DNA from: an uncultured Clostridia bacterium
Lineage (GTDB): Bacteria; Bacillota; Clostridia; Oscillospirales; Oscillospiraceae
Direction: 5' to 3'
Assembly: GCA_946411835.1 (NCBI GenBank)
Contig: CAMKFK010000002.1
Span: 1 to 64,000, forward strand
DNA length: 64,000 bases
In this document: piece after piece, positions 18,906 through 28,490 of the stretch
How positions within the stretch are numbered: the stretch's first letter is position 1
How the letters are laid out: every line of letters starts with the position of its first letter
Program-made: the position numbers and the translations under genes
The notes under the pieces: generated by a model
The model's database searches: none
What the model saw: only the letters and a program-made list of their open reading frames with translations
Told to the model about the DNA's origin: nothing

Positions 18906-19940
18906 ATGAACGCTCTTTCCAGCCGTGTCATGGCGGTCTTCCTGGGTCTGCTGTTCACCTGCGCCGCCTACGCGCCGGGCGTCAGCGCCATGACGGGGGA
19001 GAACGCCGAGGTGCGTACGCTTGTGCCCGTGGGCCATACGGTGGGCGTCAAGCTCTTCGCGGACGGCGTGCTCGTGGTCGGCCTTTCCGACGGGGCGACG
19101 CCCGCGCGGGCGTCCGGCCTCCGTGCGGGGGACATTGTGTACCGCTTCAACGGTACGGACGTCGAGTCGACGGAGCATTTGCAGCAGCTGCTCGCGGAGA
19201 ACGGCGCGGTGTGCGCCACCGTCAGCATCCGGCGCGGCGCGAAGACCCTGAACCTGCCGATCACGCCGGAGGAAACGGCGGGCGGTTTTCGCCTCGGCGC
19301 GTGGATCCGGGACAGCATGGCGGGCATCGGCACGATGACCTTCTATGACCCGGACAGCGGCGTATTCGGCGCGTTGGGGCACGGCGTCACGGACGTGGAC
19401 ACCGGCGCGCTCATGCCGCTGGAAAGCGGCAGCATCATGGACGCGACGGTCAAGGCGGTCAAGCGCGGCGCCAAGGGCGCGCCCGGCGAGCTGCGCGGCG
19501 ACTTTGAGCTGACGCGCGACAGCGGCGGGCTCTACGCGAACACGGAGTGCGGATTGTTCGGCACGCTGGCGGCGGAGAGCGACGCTGTCGCCGGACTGCA
19601 GGAGGTTGCCGTGGCGGAGCGCGGCGAGGTGACGACCGGCCCCGCGACGATTCTTGCCAACTGCGACGGTGACGAGGTCTGCGCCTACGAGGTAGAGCTC
19701 GAACGCATCTACGCCGGCGCCTCGCCGACGCGCAACCTGCTCCTGCGCGTGACGGACCAGCGCCTGCTGGATAAGACCGGCGGCATTGTGCAGGGCATGA
19801 GCGGCAGCCCGATCCTGCAAAACGGCAAAATTGTCGGCGCGGTGACCCATGTGCTGGTCAGCGATCCGACACGGGGCTACGGCATTTTCATCGAAAACAT
19901 GCTCGACGCCGCCGGACTTGGCACGGAGAAGGAAAGCTGA
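18906..19940 (+). CDS. spoIVB: SpoIVB serine peptidase (S55)
   Basis: signal + PDZ-like region; GHGVTDVDTG, GIVQGMSGSPILQNGKIVGAVTHV. Confidence 0.93.
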   Translation: MNALSSRVMAVFLGLLFTCAAYAPGVSAMTGENAEVRTLVPVGHTVGVKLFADGVLVVGLSDGATPARASGLRAGDIVYRFNGTDVESTEHLQQLLAENGAVCATVSIRRGAKTLNLPITPEETAGGFRLGAWIRDSMAGIGTMTFYDPDSGVFGALGHGVTDVDTGALMPLESGSIMDATVKAVKRGAKGAPGELRGDFELTRDSGGLYANTECGLFGTLAAESDAVAGLQEVAVAERGEVTTGPATILANCDGDEVCAYEVELERIYAGASPTRNLLLRVTDQRLLDKTGGIVQGMSGSPILQNGKIVGAVTHVLVSDPTRGYGIFIENMLDAAGLGTEKES

Positions 19941-19949
19941 ACAGAGGGG

Positions 19950-19979
19950 GGGGGGGACGCTGCGGCGTCCCCCATTTTT
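19950..19979 (+). terminator. terminator GGGGGACGC-TGC-GCGTCCCCC-ATTTTT
   Basis: inverted repeat plus T-run. Confidence 0.75.
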
Positions 19980-19995
19980 GGCGTCCCCCATTTTT
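19964..19995 (+). repeat. 16-bp tandem duplication GGCGTCCCCCATTTTT x2 (3' half of terminator)
   Basis: direct reading of 19964-19979 and 19980-19995. Confidence 0.9.
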
Positions 19996-20069
19996 CAAAA
20001 ACTGGCTTGACAATTTGCATAAATATGTTATATAATAAATTGAGTACAATCAAAGAGAGAGGGCATACG

Positions 20070-20327
20070 ATGGAACATACCTACCGCACAAAGGGCGTCT
20101 GCGCCATGGAGATATCCTTCGCGCTGGACGGAGACGCGGTGCGCGACATTTCGTTTGTCGGCGGCTGCAACGGCAACCTCAAGGCGATTGCCAGACTCTG
20201 CGAGGGCATGACGGTGGACGAGATCGAGGAAAAGCTCGCGGGCAACACCTGCGGCTATAAGCCTACGTCCTGCGCCGACCAGCTGGCGCGGGCGGTCCGG
20301 GCTGCATACAATGAAGAAAACGCCTGA
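20070..20327 (+). CDS. TSCPD domain / TIGR03905-type protein
   Basis: SFVGGCNGNLKAIARLCEGMTVDEIEEKLAGNTCGYKPTSCADQL. Confidence 0.85.
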   Translation: MEHTYRTKGVCAMEISFALDGDAVRDISFVGGCNGNLKAIARLCEGMTVDEIEEKLAGNTCGYKPTSCADQLARAVRAAYNEENA

Positions 20328-20354
20328 GCAAGCGTAGCGAAAGGAAGCATTTTG

Positions 20355-21455
20355 ATGGACAGAAACCGGCGCATTGTGCGCACAAGCCTCATCGGCATAG
20401 CCGGCAATCTGGTGTTGGTGGCGTTCAAGGCCGCAGTCGGCGCGGCGACGAATTCCATCGCCATTCTGCTCGACGCCGTCAATAATCTCAGCGACGCGCT
20501 TTCCTCGATCATTACGATCATCGGAACGAGGCTCTCCGGCAAGCGGCCGGATCGAAAGCACCCCTATGGACACGGGCGCATTGAGTACATCACCAGCGCA
20601 ATCATCGCCATCATCGTCCTGCTGGCGGGCGTGACGTCGCTGCGGGAGTCTCTGGAAAAGACCATCCACCCGGAGGAGACGAGCTACAGCACGGCGTCCC
20701 TTGTCATCATCGCGGCGGCGGTGGTCGTCAAGCTGCTCATGGGGCGCTACGTCAAGCGGGTGGGTGAGGAGATCAACGCCGGCTCGCTTATCGCCTCCGG
20801 CTCGGACGCTACGTTCGACGCCGCCATTTCGTTCACAACGCTCGTCGCGGCGGCGGCAAGGCTGCTGTGGAACTGGCAGATCGAGGGCGTCCTCGGCGTG
20901 CTGATTTCCGGGTTTATCCTCAAGGCGGGCGTGGAGATGCTGCTTGACCCCATCAACAGCATCATCGGGCTGCGCGCGGATTCGACGCTTGCCGTCCCGC
21001 TCAAGGAAATGATTTGCTCGTTCCCCAACGTGCGCGGCGCCTATGACCTGACGCTGCACAACTACGGCCCGTCCCAGACCCTCGGCTCGGTGCACGTCGA
21101 GGTGCCGGACAGCATGACCGCGCGGGAGATCCATCTGCTGACCCGCAGCATTGCCATGCGCGCGTATGCGGACTTCGGCGTGGTGCTGTCCGTCGGGATT
21201 TACGCCGCAAACGACTCTTCCGCAGAGCTGACGGAAATTCGTCACGCGGTGGAGAAGCTGGTCGCCGAAATGCCGGAGATTTTGCAAATGCACGGATTTT
21301 ACGGAGACGAGGCGCAAAAAACCGTCATGTTTGACCTGATCGTGGACTTCTCGGCGGACGCCCCCGCTGTGAAGAACAGGATTTTGAATCAACTGCAAGA
21401 AAAATATCCAAAATATCTATTTGACATTGTGCTTGATTCGGATTATAGTGATTAG
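20355..21455 (+). CDS. cation diffusion facilitator family transporter
   Basis: LLDAVNNLSDALSS; RPDRKHPYGHGRIEYI; multi-TM. Confidence 0.93.
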   Translation: MDRNRRIVRTSLIGIAGNLVLVAFKAAVGAATNSIAILLDAVNNLSDALSSIITIIGTRLSGKRPDRKHPYGHGRIEYITSAIIAIIVLLAGVTSLRESLEKTIHPEETSYSTASLVIIAAAVVVKLLMGRYVKRVGEEINAGSLIASGSDATFDAAISFTTLVAAAARLLWNWQIEGVLGVLISGFILKAGVEMLLDPINSIIGLRADSTLAVPLKEMICSFPNVRGAYDLTLHNYGPSQTLGSVHVEVPDSMTAREIHLLTRSIAMRAYADFGVVLSVGIYAANDSSAELTEIRHAVEKLVAEMPEILQMHGFYGDEAQKTVMFDLIVDFSADAPAVKNRILNQLQEKYPKYLFDIVLDSDYSD

Positions 21456-21494
21456 TACAAAAGACGTTTTTTGTAAAGAAGGCAGGAGAAAGAT

Positions 21495-21935
21495 ATGGCC
21501 GCAGATCAGAAATACGATGTTTTGAAGCTGGAGAAGCAGATTTGCTTCCCGCTGTACGCTGCATCCCGCGAGGTGGTGAAGCGATATCGTCCGTTTTTGG
21601 AGCCGCTGGACCTGACCTACACGCAGTATATTGCGATGATGGTCTTTTGGGAGCAGGGGAAGTGCAGCGTCAAGGATTTGGGAGAACGGCTGTATCTGGA
21701 CTCCGGCACGCTGACGCCCGTGCTCAAGAGCCTGGAGGCGAAGGGTTACGTCCGCCGCTACCGCTCCACCGAGGATGAGCGCGTCCTGTTCGTCGAGGTG
21801 ACGGAGGAAGGGATGCGCCTGCGTGACCGCGCCGTCGAGGTGCCGGCGCAGGTGAGCGGCTGTGTGCGCCTGAACAGCGAGGAGGCGCGGCAGCTCTACG
21901 AGCTGCTGTACCGGCTGCTGACCGGGCTGGAATGA
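21495..21935 (+). CDS. MarR/OhrR-family regulator
   Basis: KQICFPLYAASREVVKRYRP...LTYTQYIAMMVFWE with OhrR-type Cys; LYLDSGTLTPVLKSLEAKGYVRR. Confidence 0.88.
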   Translation: MAADQKYDVLKLEKQICFPLYAASREVVKRYRPFLEPLDLTYTQYIAMMVFWEQGKCSVKDLGERLYLDSGTLTPVLKSLEAKGYVRRYRSTEDERVLFVEVTEEGMRLRDRAVEVPAQVSGCVRLNSEEARQLYELLYRLLTGLE

Positions 21936-21988
21936 TCCTGCCCCCTCGGGCAGGGCAGGCAAAGCTGACGAAACAGCAGCTCGTTTGG

Positions 21989-22037
21989 CGTCATGCAACG
22001 CCCTGAAGCAGAGCAAGCTGCTTCGGGGTGTTTTTTG
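21989..22037 (+). terminator. terminator ACGCCCTGAAGCAG..CTGCTTCGGGGTGTTTTTT
   Basis: inverted repeat plus T-run. Confidence 0.8.
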
Positions 22038-22113
22038 CGCTTGTGTATGAAAAATGCCGTGAATACAAGATGATGTATAACGAAACGGGAGGGGTTGCGT
22101 TATGTAAACCATT

Positions 22114-22161
22114 TGTCGAAAAAGGTCGAAAAAAGGCGAACGATTTTTGAAGCATTCGACA
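22114..22161. promoter_or_regulatory. pair of Spo0A boxes (TGTCGAA 22114-22120; inverted TTCGACA 22155-22161) upstream of spo0A
   Basis: exact matches to core 0A box in both orientations. Confidence 0.6.
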
Positions 22162-22323
22162 CGATTTTGCTTGAAAAATGCTGTCCAAATATGATAGTTT
22201 ATAGCCAAGCAAAACGAAGACGTCAGTTTTTTGCCGCAACGGGCGGACGGCCGCCGCCCGACACAATTGTCCAACGCAAACATCCAACACAATCGTTCAG
22301 CAAAACGGCGAGGAGGGTTCAAT

Positions 22324-23079
22324 ATGGAAAACAAAATTACAGTCGTCCTGGCAGATGCAAACGAGGAGTTTTGCGCAACGCTGCGTAACAACATCGAAAA
22401 GACCGGCGAGTTTACGGTGGTCGGTACGGCGGGGGACGGGCTGAGCGCCCTGCGCCTCATCGAGGAGAAGAAGCCGCAGCTTCTGCTCAGCGATGTGCTG
22501 CTCCCGGGTCTGGATGGCTTCGGCCTGCTGGACCACATGGCGACGCTGGGCGTCAAAACGGAAACGATCCTCATTTTCACCGCATACCGCAACGAGATCG
22601 TTTCCCGCGCGATGAAAAAGAACGTGTCCTTCTTCATGCCCAAGCCCTTTGAGACCGAGTCGCTGCTCGAGCGGATGCGTCAGATTGTCGGCAGCATCGG
22701 GGAGGAGCCGGAGGATGACTATCACGCCCTTCGGCGTCAGGTGACCGCCGTGATCCACGAGGTCGGCGTTCCCGCCCACATCAAGGGCTACCAGTACGTC
22801 CGGGAGGCGATCATCATCGCCGTGCAGGACATGAGCGTCATCAACGCCGTGACCAAGGTGCTCTATCCCGAGGTTGCCAAGCGTTACAACACCACGCCCA
22901 GCCGGGTGGAGCGCGCCGTGCGCCACGCCATTGAGGTCGCGTGGGACCGAGGCGACCTTGAGACCCTGCAAAGCTACTTCGGCTACACCGTGTCGAACAC
23001 CAAGGGCAAGCCCACCAATTCGGAGTTCATCGCCATGATTGCCGACCGGATCCGGCTGGAAGGGCGGAGGAAAGCGTAG
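22324..23079 (+). CDS. spo0A: sporulation transcription factor Spo0A
   Basis: receiver domain + C-term [19 protein letters not shown]...[27 protein letters not shown]. Confidence 0.97.
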   Translation: MENKITVVLADANEEFCATLRNNIEKTGEFTVVGTAGDGLSALRLIEEKKPQLLLSDVLLPGLDGFGLLDHMATLGVKTETILIFTAYRNEIVSRAMKKNVSFFMPKPFETESLLERMRQIVGSIGEEPEDDYHALRRQVTAVIHEVGVPAHIKGYQYVREAIIIAVQDMSVINAVTKVLYPEVAKRYNTTPSRVERAVRHAIEVAWDRGDLETLQSYFGYTVSNTKGKPTNSEFIAMIADRIRLEGRRKA

Positions 23080-23145
23080 GGACGCAAAAAAGGTTTGCGC
23101 AATGCCGGCGGCGGTGCTATAATGGCGGCGAAGGAGGGTGATCCT

Positions 23146-23763
23146 ATGGTCATCACAGTCGGCAGACAGTACGGCAGCGGCGGTCGTGAGATCGGCACGG
23201 CGCTGGCAAACCGTCTCGGCATTGCGTATTACGACGATCTTTTGCTCAAGAAGGCGGCGGCGGAGAGCGGGCTTTGCGAGGAGCTGTTCCACTCGTTTGA
23301 CGAGCGCCCCAAGAGCTTTCTCTATTCCGTTGCGCTTGACCCGTTTTCCTTCTCCATGAGTCACGCGGGCGCGAAGGGGTCCATTGAGCAGCAGGTCTAT
23401 CTCGCCACCTACGGAACGATCCAGAAGCTGGCGGATCAGGGGCCCTGCGTGCTCATCGGGCGCTGCGCGGACTACGCGCTCAAGGATCGGGACGACGTCA
23501 TCAACCTGTTCATCACCGCCCCGCTGGAGAGCCGCATCAAGCGCGTCGCCATGCGAAACGGCATCTCCGAGAAGGAAGCGAAGGAGCGCATCCGCAAGCT
23601 GGATAAGGACCGCGCCGCGTACTACAACTTCTACTCCGCCAAGGAGTGGGGGGACGCCAAGAGCTATGACCTGTGCATCGACAGTTCCCTGCTCGGCATT
23701 CAGAACACGGTGGACCTGCTTGAGACCATGCTGAAAATCAAGGGCTTTATCCCCCAAAACTGA
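23146..23763 (+). CDS. cytidylate kinase-like family protein
   Basis: MVITVGRQYGSGGREIGTALANRLGIAYYDD; AAGGAGGGTG RBS. Confidence 0.88.
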   Translation: MVITVGRQYGSGGREIGTALANRLGIAYYDDLLLKKAAAESGLCEELFHSFDERPKSFLYSVALDPFSFSMSHAGAKGSIEQQVYLATYGTIQKLADQGPCVLIGRCADYALKDRDDVINLFITAPLESRIKRVAMRNGISEKEAKERIRKLDKDRAAYYNFYSAKEWGDAKSYDLCIDSSLLGIQNTVDLLETMLKIKGFIPQN

Positions 23764-23769
23764 ACAAAA

Positions 23770-23812
23770 CGCCAAAGGGAGGCGCTTCGCGAGGAAGCCG
23801 CCTCCCTTTGTC
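23770..23812 (+). terminator. hairpin AAAGGGAGGCG..CGCCTCCCTTT
   Basis: inverted repeat after the CDS. Confidence 0.65.
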
Positions 23813-23880
23813 CGTCCTGTCGTCCGACAACGCCGCTTGACGGGCAATATGCCGATTAATTGCAGAATCGCATAAAAAAG

Positions 23881-23912
23881 GATCCCCCAAAATCCGAAGA
23901 TTTTGGGGGATC
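23881..23912. terminator. hairpin GATCCCCCAAAATC..GATTTTGGGGGATC adjacent to attL (ancestral tRNA-Ser terminator)
   Basis: perfect inverted repeat. Confidence 0.65.
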
Positions 23913-23913
23913 G

Positions 23914-23977
23914 TGGCGCGGAAGAGAGGATTTGAACCTCCGCGGCGGTTTTTAAGCGCCCTACTCCCTTAGCAGGG
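23914..23977. repeat. attL: 64-bp copy of tRNA-Ser 3' region
   Basis: TGGCGCGGAAGAGAGG...CCTTAGCAGGG identical to 56152-56215. Confidence 0.95.
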
Positions 23978-24047
23978 AATTTTCCGCATTTTGAGCGGGT
24001 TACGGCGGCTTTGACAACGCCGCCGACAACCCGCACCCTCGAAATCT

Positions 24048-24380
24048 CTAAATTATGCACAGTTCTGCCATCATAAGCCGAATGTAGATCGGGCACTCGC
24101 GCTCGCCGAGTTTCCAACCCTGCACCGTGCGCAACGGCACGCGGAAGCGGCGGGTACACTCGGTCTGCGTCAGCCCCAGCGCGGCCAGCAGCTCCGCGAA
24201 GCTGCCGTTGACCGCCGTCCAGATCGTGCGGAGCGCCGGAGCAATGCTCATGTCCGGCTCCGCCGTCTCGTCCTCCGGCGGGAGGAAGGCGGCGGACAGG
24301 AGCATGTCGCTGATAAAAGCGTCTGGGTCGCTGTAGTGCGGCGCCTCTTGCGCCGCGAGGGTGATTTGAGTGTGGGTCAT
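24048..24380 (-). CDS. small HTH (XRE-like) protein
   Basis: LLAALGLTQTECTRRFRVPLRTVQGWKLGERECP HTH-like segment. Confidence 0.6.
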   Translation of the reverse strand: MTHTQITLAAQEAPHYSDPDAFISDMLLSAAFLPPEDETAEPDMSIAPALRTIWTAVNGSFAELLAALGLTQTECTRRFRVPLRTVQGWKLGERECPIYIRLMMAELCII

Positions 24381-24904
24381 TTCTTTTCCTTTCTCCGTTT
24401 GTACGATTCTCGCGCGAGTGCGTTGATGTGATCGCGGTACGCGCGATACTCCTCCAACGTCATGGCGGCGATTCGCTCAGCCGCCTTTTGATTCTGCTTT
24501 CGGTGCGATTCTGCGCGGCGATTCTGCCGCTCTTCGTCGCTGGCGCATCTTGGCTTTAGCGGCGGAGCGCCGGAAGCCTGCCTAATTCGCATCGCCTCAA
24601 TGTTTCGGGCGTTCTGGCTTTTCTCTTCCAGATTGTACTCGCCTTTAGAGTACGGGACGAGGGAGCTTGCGTAGCTGATTGATATACCCATTTCGCGAGC
24701 AATATCTTCCGTGGATAAGCCCTGCTCCTGCAAATGTGCCGCTTCAATAGTTGCGGGGCTTTGGTAGGCTCCAGCCGTAACCAGCATCTTGCGGAGCTTT
24801 GTGACGGATATTCCGAGTAGTTTTGCGGCTTCCTTAAACCCGTAACGCCGGTATGCAGATATTTCTTTGGAGTACATTGCGCCCACTCTTTCAGCAATAT
24901 TCAA
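24377..24904 (-). CDS. HTH-containing hypothetical protein
   Basis: two HTH-like segments (FKEAAKLLGISVTKLRKML; LSTEDIAREMGISISYASSLV); start may be 24877. Confidence 0.6.
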   Translation of the reverse strand: MNIAERVGAMYSKEISAYRRYGFKEAAKLLGISVTKLRKMLVTAGAYQSPATIEAAHLQEQGLSTEDIAREMGISISYASSLVPYSKGEYNLEEKSQNARNIEAMRIRQASGAPPLKPRCASDEERQNRRAESHRKQNQKAAERIAAMTLEEYRAYRDHINALARESYKRRKEKK

Positions 24905-25136
24905 TTTCGTAAGTACCAGCGATATCCTCTATCATTTCATCGTACTCTGCTATATCTTTCGGCATGGGCCAGTTATAAATGCGGCACTCTACAATCTCGC
25001 CATCTCCCATTCGCTCGGCGGTGTGGAGGCATTCGCCGGTCTCCTCCGCAACATCGGGCCAAATCAGCACGGTTTCACACTCGTCGCTGCCAAATACATA
25101 ATCGGGGCGGTTCTTAAAAATTAAAAGCTTCTTCAT
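24891..25136 (-). CDS. hypothetical protein
   Basis: MKKLLIFKNRPDYVFGSDE... start reset to 25136 after GGAGGGC. Confidence 0.55.
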   Translation of the reverse strand: MKKLLIFKNRPDYVFGSDECETVLIWPDVAEETGECLHTAERMGDGEIVECRIYNWPMPKDIAEYDEMIEDIAGTYEIEYC

Positions 25137-25354
25137 TGTTTTGCCCTCCTTGCTTTTTCCCATCTTCCCCGGCACTTGTCGAAAATGATGTGTTCTTCTT
25201 CGTTTACGCAGACGCCGATGGGGAAAGGGACAACGTTTGGATCGGTTTCCCACACGGCTTTCACGGAAAGCCCAATCTGCTCAAAAGCGTAATTCATGCC
25301 GCGAATGTTTTTCAGCCACCGTGATCTGGTTTCTTCGCCCACGCCGTCCCACAA
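25133..25354 (-). CDS. hypothetical protein
   Basis: ORF overlapping neighbour by 4 bp; TTG start uncertain. Confidence 0.45.
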   Translation of the reverse strand: MWDGVGEETRSRWLKNIRGMNYAFEQIGLSVKAVWETDPNVVPFPIGVCVNEEEHIIFDKCRGRWEKARRAKQ

Positions 25355-25379
25355 CTCCCAAATGTGGTGGTCGTGTCTG

Positions 25380-25643
25380 TCATTGGGACACTTCGACGAG
25401 CGCGTTGAACTGCTTGTACATCTGACGTCCGCTGGTCATCCACTCCTCAAACGTATAATCCGGCGGGTCGTTTATCAGGTACTCGGCTTTCGCTGCGCCG
25501 AACATACCTGCATAGGACACTTCGCCTGCAGGATACTTGGCCAACTGCTCCTCTGCGGCAGCTTTGCTGGTGTGGTAGGTAGTACGCGGGCGATCCCAGC
25601 CGAATTGATTGACGGTCGCCGTCCACAACTTGATTTTACTCAT
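25380..25643 (-). CDS. hypothetical protein
   Basis: MSKIKLWTATVNQFGWDRPRTTYHTSK; collinear. Confidence 0.55.
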   Translation of the reverse strand: MSKIKLWTATVNQFGWDRPRTTYHTSKAAAEEQLAKYPAGEVSYAGMFGAAKAEYLINDPPDYTFEEWMTSGRQMYKQFNALVEVSQ

Positions 25644-25731
25644 TGTTTTGTCCCCCTGTCTTTTGATGGTTTAAGTATACGCTCAATGAGCGCATTTGTC
25701 AAGGGGAAAAACGAAAATAATCAAAAAATTT

Positions 25732-26892
25732 TTAATCCCCGGTTTCCGCCATGATGGCGGCGAGGCGGGCAAGGACGGCGCGGGCGTCTTTGCCCGCCAG
25801 AAGCGCCGCGATCTGGCGCGCCGTCTCGTCGATGTCGTCGGCGTCGCCGTCCTCGGCGGCGATGTACTCATTCAGCCGCGCCGCCGTGCGGCTGCGCTGG
25901 CGCTTGGTAATGTGCTGGTAGATGTCGCGCGTCAGCTCGATCCGGCTGTGTCCAAGCTGCTCCTGCGTGTCCTTGTCGCCGACGCCCGCCTCGTAGAGGA
26001 TCGTCGCGTAGGCGTGCCGGAGCTGGTGCGCGGTCAGCTCCTGCCCGATGGCTGCGCAGTATGCCGCCCAGCGCTTGCGGTACTGGTCGCGCGTGATCGG
26101 CTTGCCGTCGTCGCCGGCGAAGACATAGCCGCGCTTTTTCTGCGGAAGCGCGTCGGCGAGAACGTCCAGCAGGATCACGTCGCGCTTGCCGCTGGCGGTT
26201 TTCGGCTGCTTTATGTGGGGATTGTTTCCAGCAAATTCCACCGAGCGGCGGACGTGGATCAGGCGCGCGGCACGGTCGATATCCTCATATTTGAGCGCCA
26301 GCGCCTCCCCGCGCCGGAGACCGCTGTAGAGGCAGAGGTACGCAAAAAGCCCAAATGGCTGTGCCAGCCCCGCCTTGACGGCGGAGACGGCGGCGTCGGA
26401 CGCAATGCCTCGGGAGCCAGAGGACAGCCCGCGCGGCATCTGCACATGATCGACGGGGCTGCTCTGCGTCAGCCCCTCGGCGATAGCGTATTTGTAGATT
26501 TGCCCAACCATGTCGCGGTGCATCTGGACGGAGCGCCGCGCATAACCCTGTCGCGCCAATTCTTGGAGGTAGGCCGCAACATCGGCGGTCTGGATGTCTC
26601 CCAGCCCCCGCGCACCGAATCGTGCGACTACGCGCCGAAAAACGGGCTTGTACGCCTCGACGGTTTTGTAGCTCAACTCCTCCCACCGCTGCGCGCTCCA
26701 TGCCTCGGCGACCGCGCCGAAGGTGGCGGAGGACGCGCCGGTCGCCTCGCGCTCCGCGATCTTGCGGTAGAGCGCGGCGGGGTCGCGGTCATAGATGGCG
26801 TGGCGCGCGCCGTCGGCGTCGTGCCAGTAGCCCATATAGCGCCCGTCCGCGCGGAGGGTGTACAGGGCGGAATAGTCGATTTTCTTGGCCAT
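25732..26892 (-). CDS. int: tyrosine-type site-specific integrase
   Basis: LYSGLRRGEALALKYEDID; HQLRHAYATILYEAGVGDKDTQEQLGHSRIELTRDIYQHI catalytic R..HxxR..Y. Confidence 0.95.
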   Translation of the reverse strand: MAKKIDYSALYTLRADGRYMGYWHDADGARHAIYDRDPAALYRKIAEREATGASSATFGAVAEAWSAQRWEELSYKTVEAYKPVFRRVVARFGARGLGDIQTADVAAYLQELARQGYARRSVQMHRDMVGQIYKYAIAEGLTQSSPVDHVQMPRGLSSGSRGIASDAAVSAVKAGLAQPFGLFAYLCLYSGLRRGEALALKYEDIDRAARLIHVRRSVEFAGNNPHIKQPKTASGKRDVILLDVLADALPQKKRGYVFAGDDGKPITRDQYRKRWAAYCAAIGQELTAHQLRHAYATILYEAGVGDKDTQEQLGHSRIELTRDIYQHITKRQRSRTAARLNEYIAAEDGDADDIDETARQIAALLAGKDARAVLARLAAIMAETGD

Positions 26893-26950
26893 AGCTCCTC
26901 CAAAAAGCCCCGCGCCGGAATGGCGCGGGGCTTGTGTTAATTATTGACCG

Positions 26951-27385
26951 CTATCTAAAATATTTGTCTGAGGCGATCCACGCAACGATTGCGCACACAG
27001 CAACAGTGGCCAGAGCCGATATAATTGATTGTCCCTTAATCCAGTCTGTCAACGCCATTATAAAAATCATTATCGTAGTGCATACCAGTATGCCAAGGCT
27101 TATGATTAATACAAGCAAAGCACCTATATTTGCCGATCTGTTGTTGTTTTCTGGCGTCCATTCGTGTTCGTATTTTTGACTTGCGCTTTCGTTTGAGCTG
27201 CTGCTGGATTTCTCCGTCCAATACATTCCCGTGCCAGGGAGACTGCCGGATATTGTTTCCTGTCCATTTGTATTTATGGTTTTTCTTAATATTTTACCCC
27301 CAAATGTAACGCTTGCCGACTTTTTCCCGACATTAACCTTTACCCCAGGCATCAGCTTTATACTGCGTCTAAAACGCATCGCCAT
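26951..27385 (-). CDS. DUF4236-type protein with C-terminal TM helices
   Basis: MAMRFRRSIKLMPGVKVNVGKKSASVTFGG...LPGTGMYW; hydrophobic LLVLIISLGILVCTTIMIFIMAL. Confidence 0.7.
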   Translation of the reverse strand: MAMRFRRSIKLMPGVKVNVGKKSASVTFGGKILRKTINTNGQETISGSLPGTGMYWTEKSSSSSNESASQKYEHEWTPENNNRSANIGALLVLIISLGILVCTTIMIFIMALTDWIKGQSIISALATVAVCAIVAWIASDKYFR

Positions 27386-27422
27386 CGTCGCCAACTCCTC
27401 CCAACAGATATCGCTCCATTTA

Positions 27423-27950
27423 CTAGTTCGCCGCGTCGAGTACGACACGCCCGTTTCTTGTCATCAACAAAACGGCTTCGGGGTTCTGGTCGTTTCTCAC
27501 CACAACGCTTGTCGATATGTCATCTCTTCCAGATCTGTCGAACAAATCTTGAATGGAAATGCTGAGATTTTTCATGCTGTTCACGATTTGATCCCATTGC
27601 GTTGTGTATGGCGCTATGCCTTTGCTCGCCTTATAGCAGCCGGATGCTATGCCGTCTTGCCAGATATACAGGATTACGCTGTCTTTTTCGTCCGAAACCC
27701 ATACTTCATAGTTTTCGTAGACTTTTCCCACATCGCTTTCAAGTATCGAGACGATGTCTTCAATGTCCAGCGGCGGAAGTGCCTCGTCTTCTGCATCTTC
27801 GGCGATGGATTCCGAATCAGCAGCCGTCGCCGCGCTCTCTTGCTGGCTTTGTTCCAGATCCGCTGGCGGCGCTGGGCTGGCGTTTTGGGATTGTCCGCAA
27901 CCGGCTAGGACGGCTATCAATAACAGCACAACACATAATTTTCTCGCCAT
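27423..27950 (-). CDS. putative lipoprotein
   Basis: MARKLCVVLLLIAVLAGCGQ lipobox. Confidence 0.7.
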   Translation of the reverse strand: MARKLCVVLLLIAVLAGCGQSQNASPAPPADLEQSQQESAATAADSESIAEDAEDEALPPLDIEDIVSILESDVGKVYENYEVWVSDEKDSVILYIWQDGIASGCYKASKGIAPYTTQWDQIVNSMKNLSISIQDLFDRSGRDDISTSVVVRNDQNPEAVLLMTRNGRVVLDAAN

Positions 27951-27992
27951 TTCCTCTCTACCTCCTCCAAAAATCCGCGCGGTCGAGCACGA

Positions 27993-28397
27993 TCACACGG
28001 CGCTCGCCGCGCTGCGCCCCCCTTTGTACTCGGCGAGCATCGTGTCGATCAGCGCGCGCTCCTTGGGCGTGGCGCGGCGGTAGGCTCGCACCAGCTCCAC
28101 CTCGTCAATCGTCATGCGCTCCATGTCCGAGGCGCGACTGCGCACGGAATCGTGGAGCGTGACGGTCTCCGCCAGCTCGTCCGGCGACGCCTCCGCGATC
28201 TCGCCCAACAGCTCCGACACGGTTACATCGAGGTATTGCGCAAGCGCCCAAACCTTGCCGATAGACGGCTCGCTGCCGTTTCTGATGTTCTGCAAAAGGT
28301 TGCGTCCCGCCCCGCTTGCCTCGCAGGCTACTGTCGGAGTTACACACTTCTGTTTGCAGTACATCTGTACATTTTGCATAAATCTAGCGTATTTCAT
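27993..28397 (-). CDS. XRE-family phage repressor (CI-like)
   Basis: SGAGRNLLQNIRNGSEPSIGKVWALAQYLDVTVSELLG; divergent from Cro-like gene. Confidence 0.78.
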   Translation of the reverse strand: MKYARFMQNVQMYCKQKCVTPTVACEASGAGRNLLQNIRNGSEPSIGKVWALAQYLDVTVSELLGEIAEASPDELAETVTLHDSVRSRASDMERMTIDEVELVRAYRRATPKERALIDTMLAEYKGGRSAASAV

Positions 28398-28461
28398 AAA
28401 TGTATGACCTAAATGCAAATTGTAAGGTTTAACTAAAAGTTTAGATTTATGATTGTCCCTG

Positions 28462-28490
28462 TTGACAACCATGAATCTAAGTCTTATAAT
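28462..28490 (+). promoter_or_regulatory. early/lytic promoter TTGACA-N17-TATAAT
   Basis: perfect consensus in repressor/Cro intergenic region. Confidence 0.85.

Noticed and set aside
22297-24159. 620-aa minus-strand ORF across spo0A and attL
   Set aside because: Antisense to spo0A and the kinase gene; contains GVGRLKTAAEVQILSSAP, the classic spurious translation of a tRNA-Ser region
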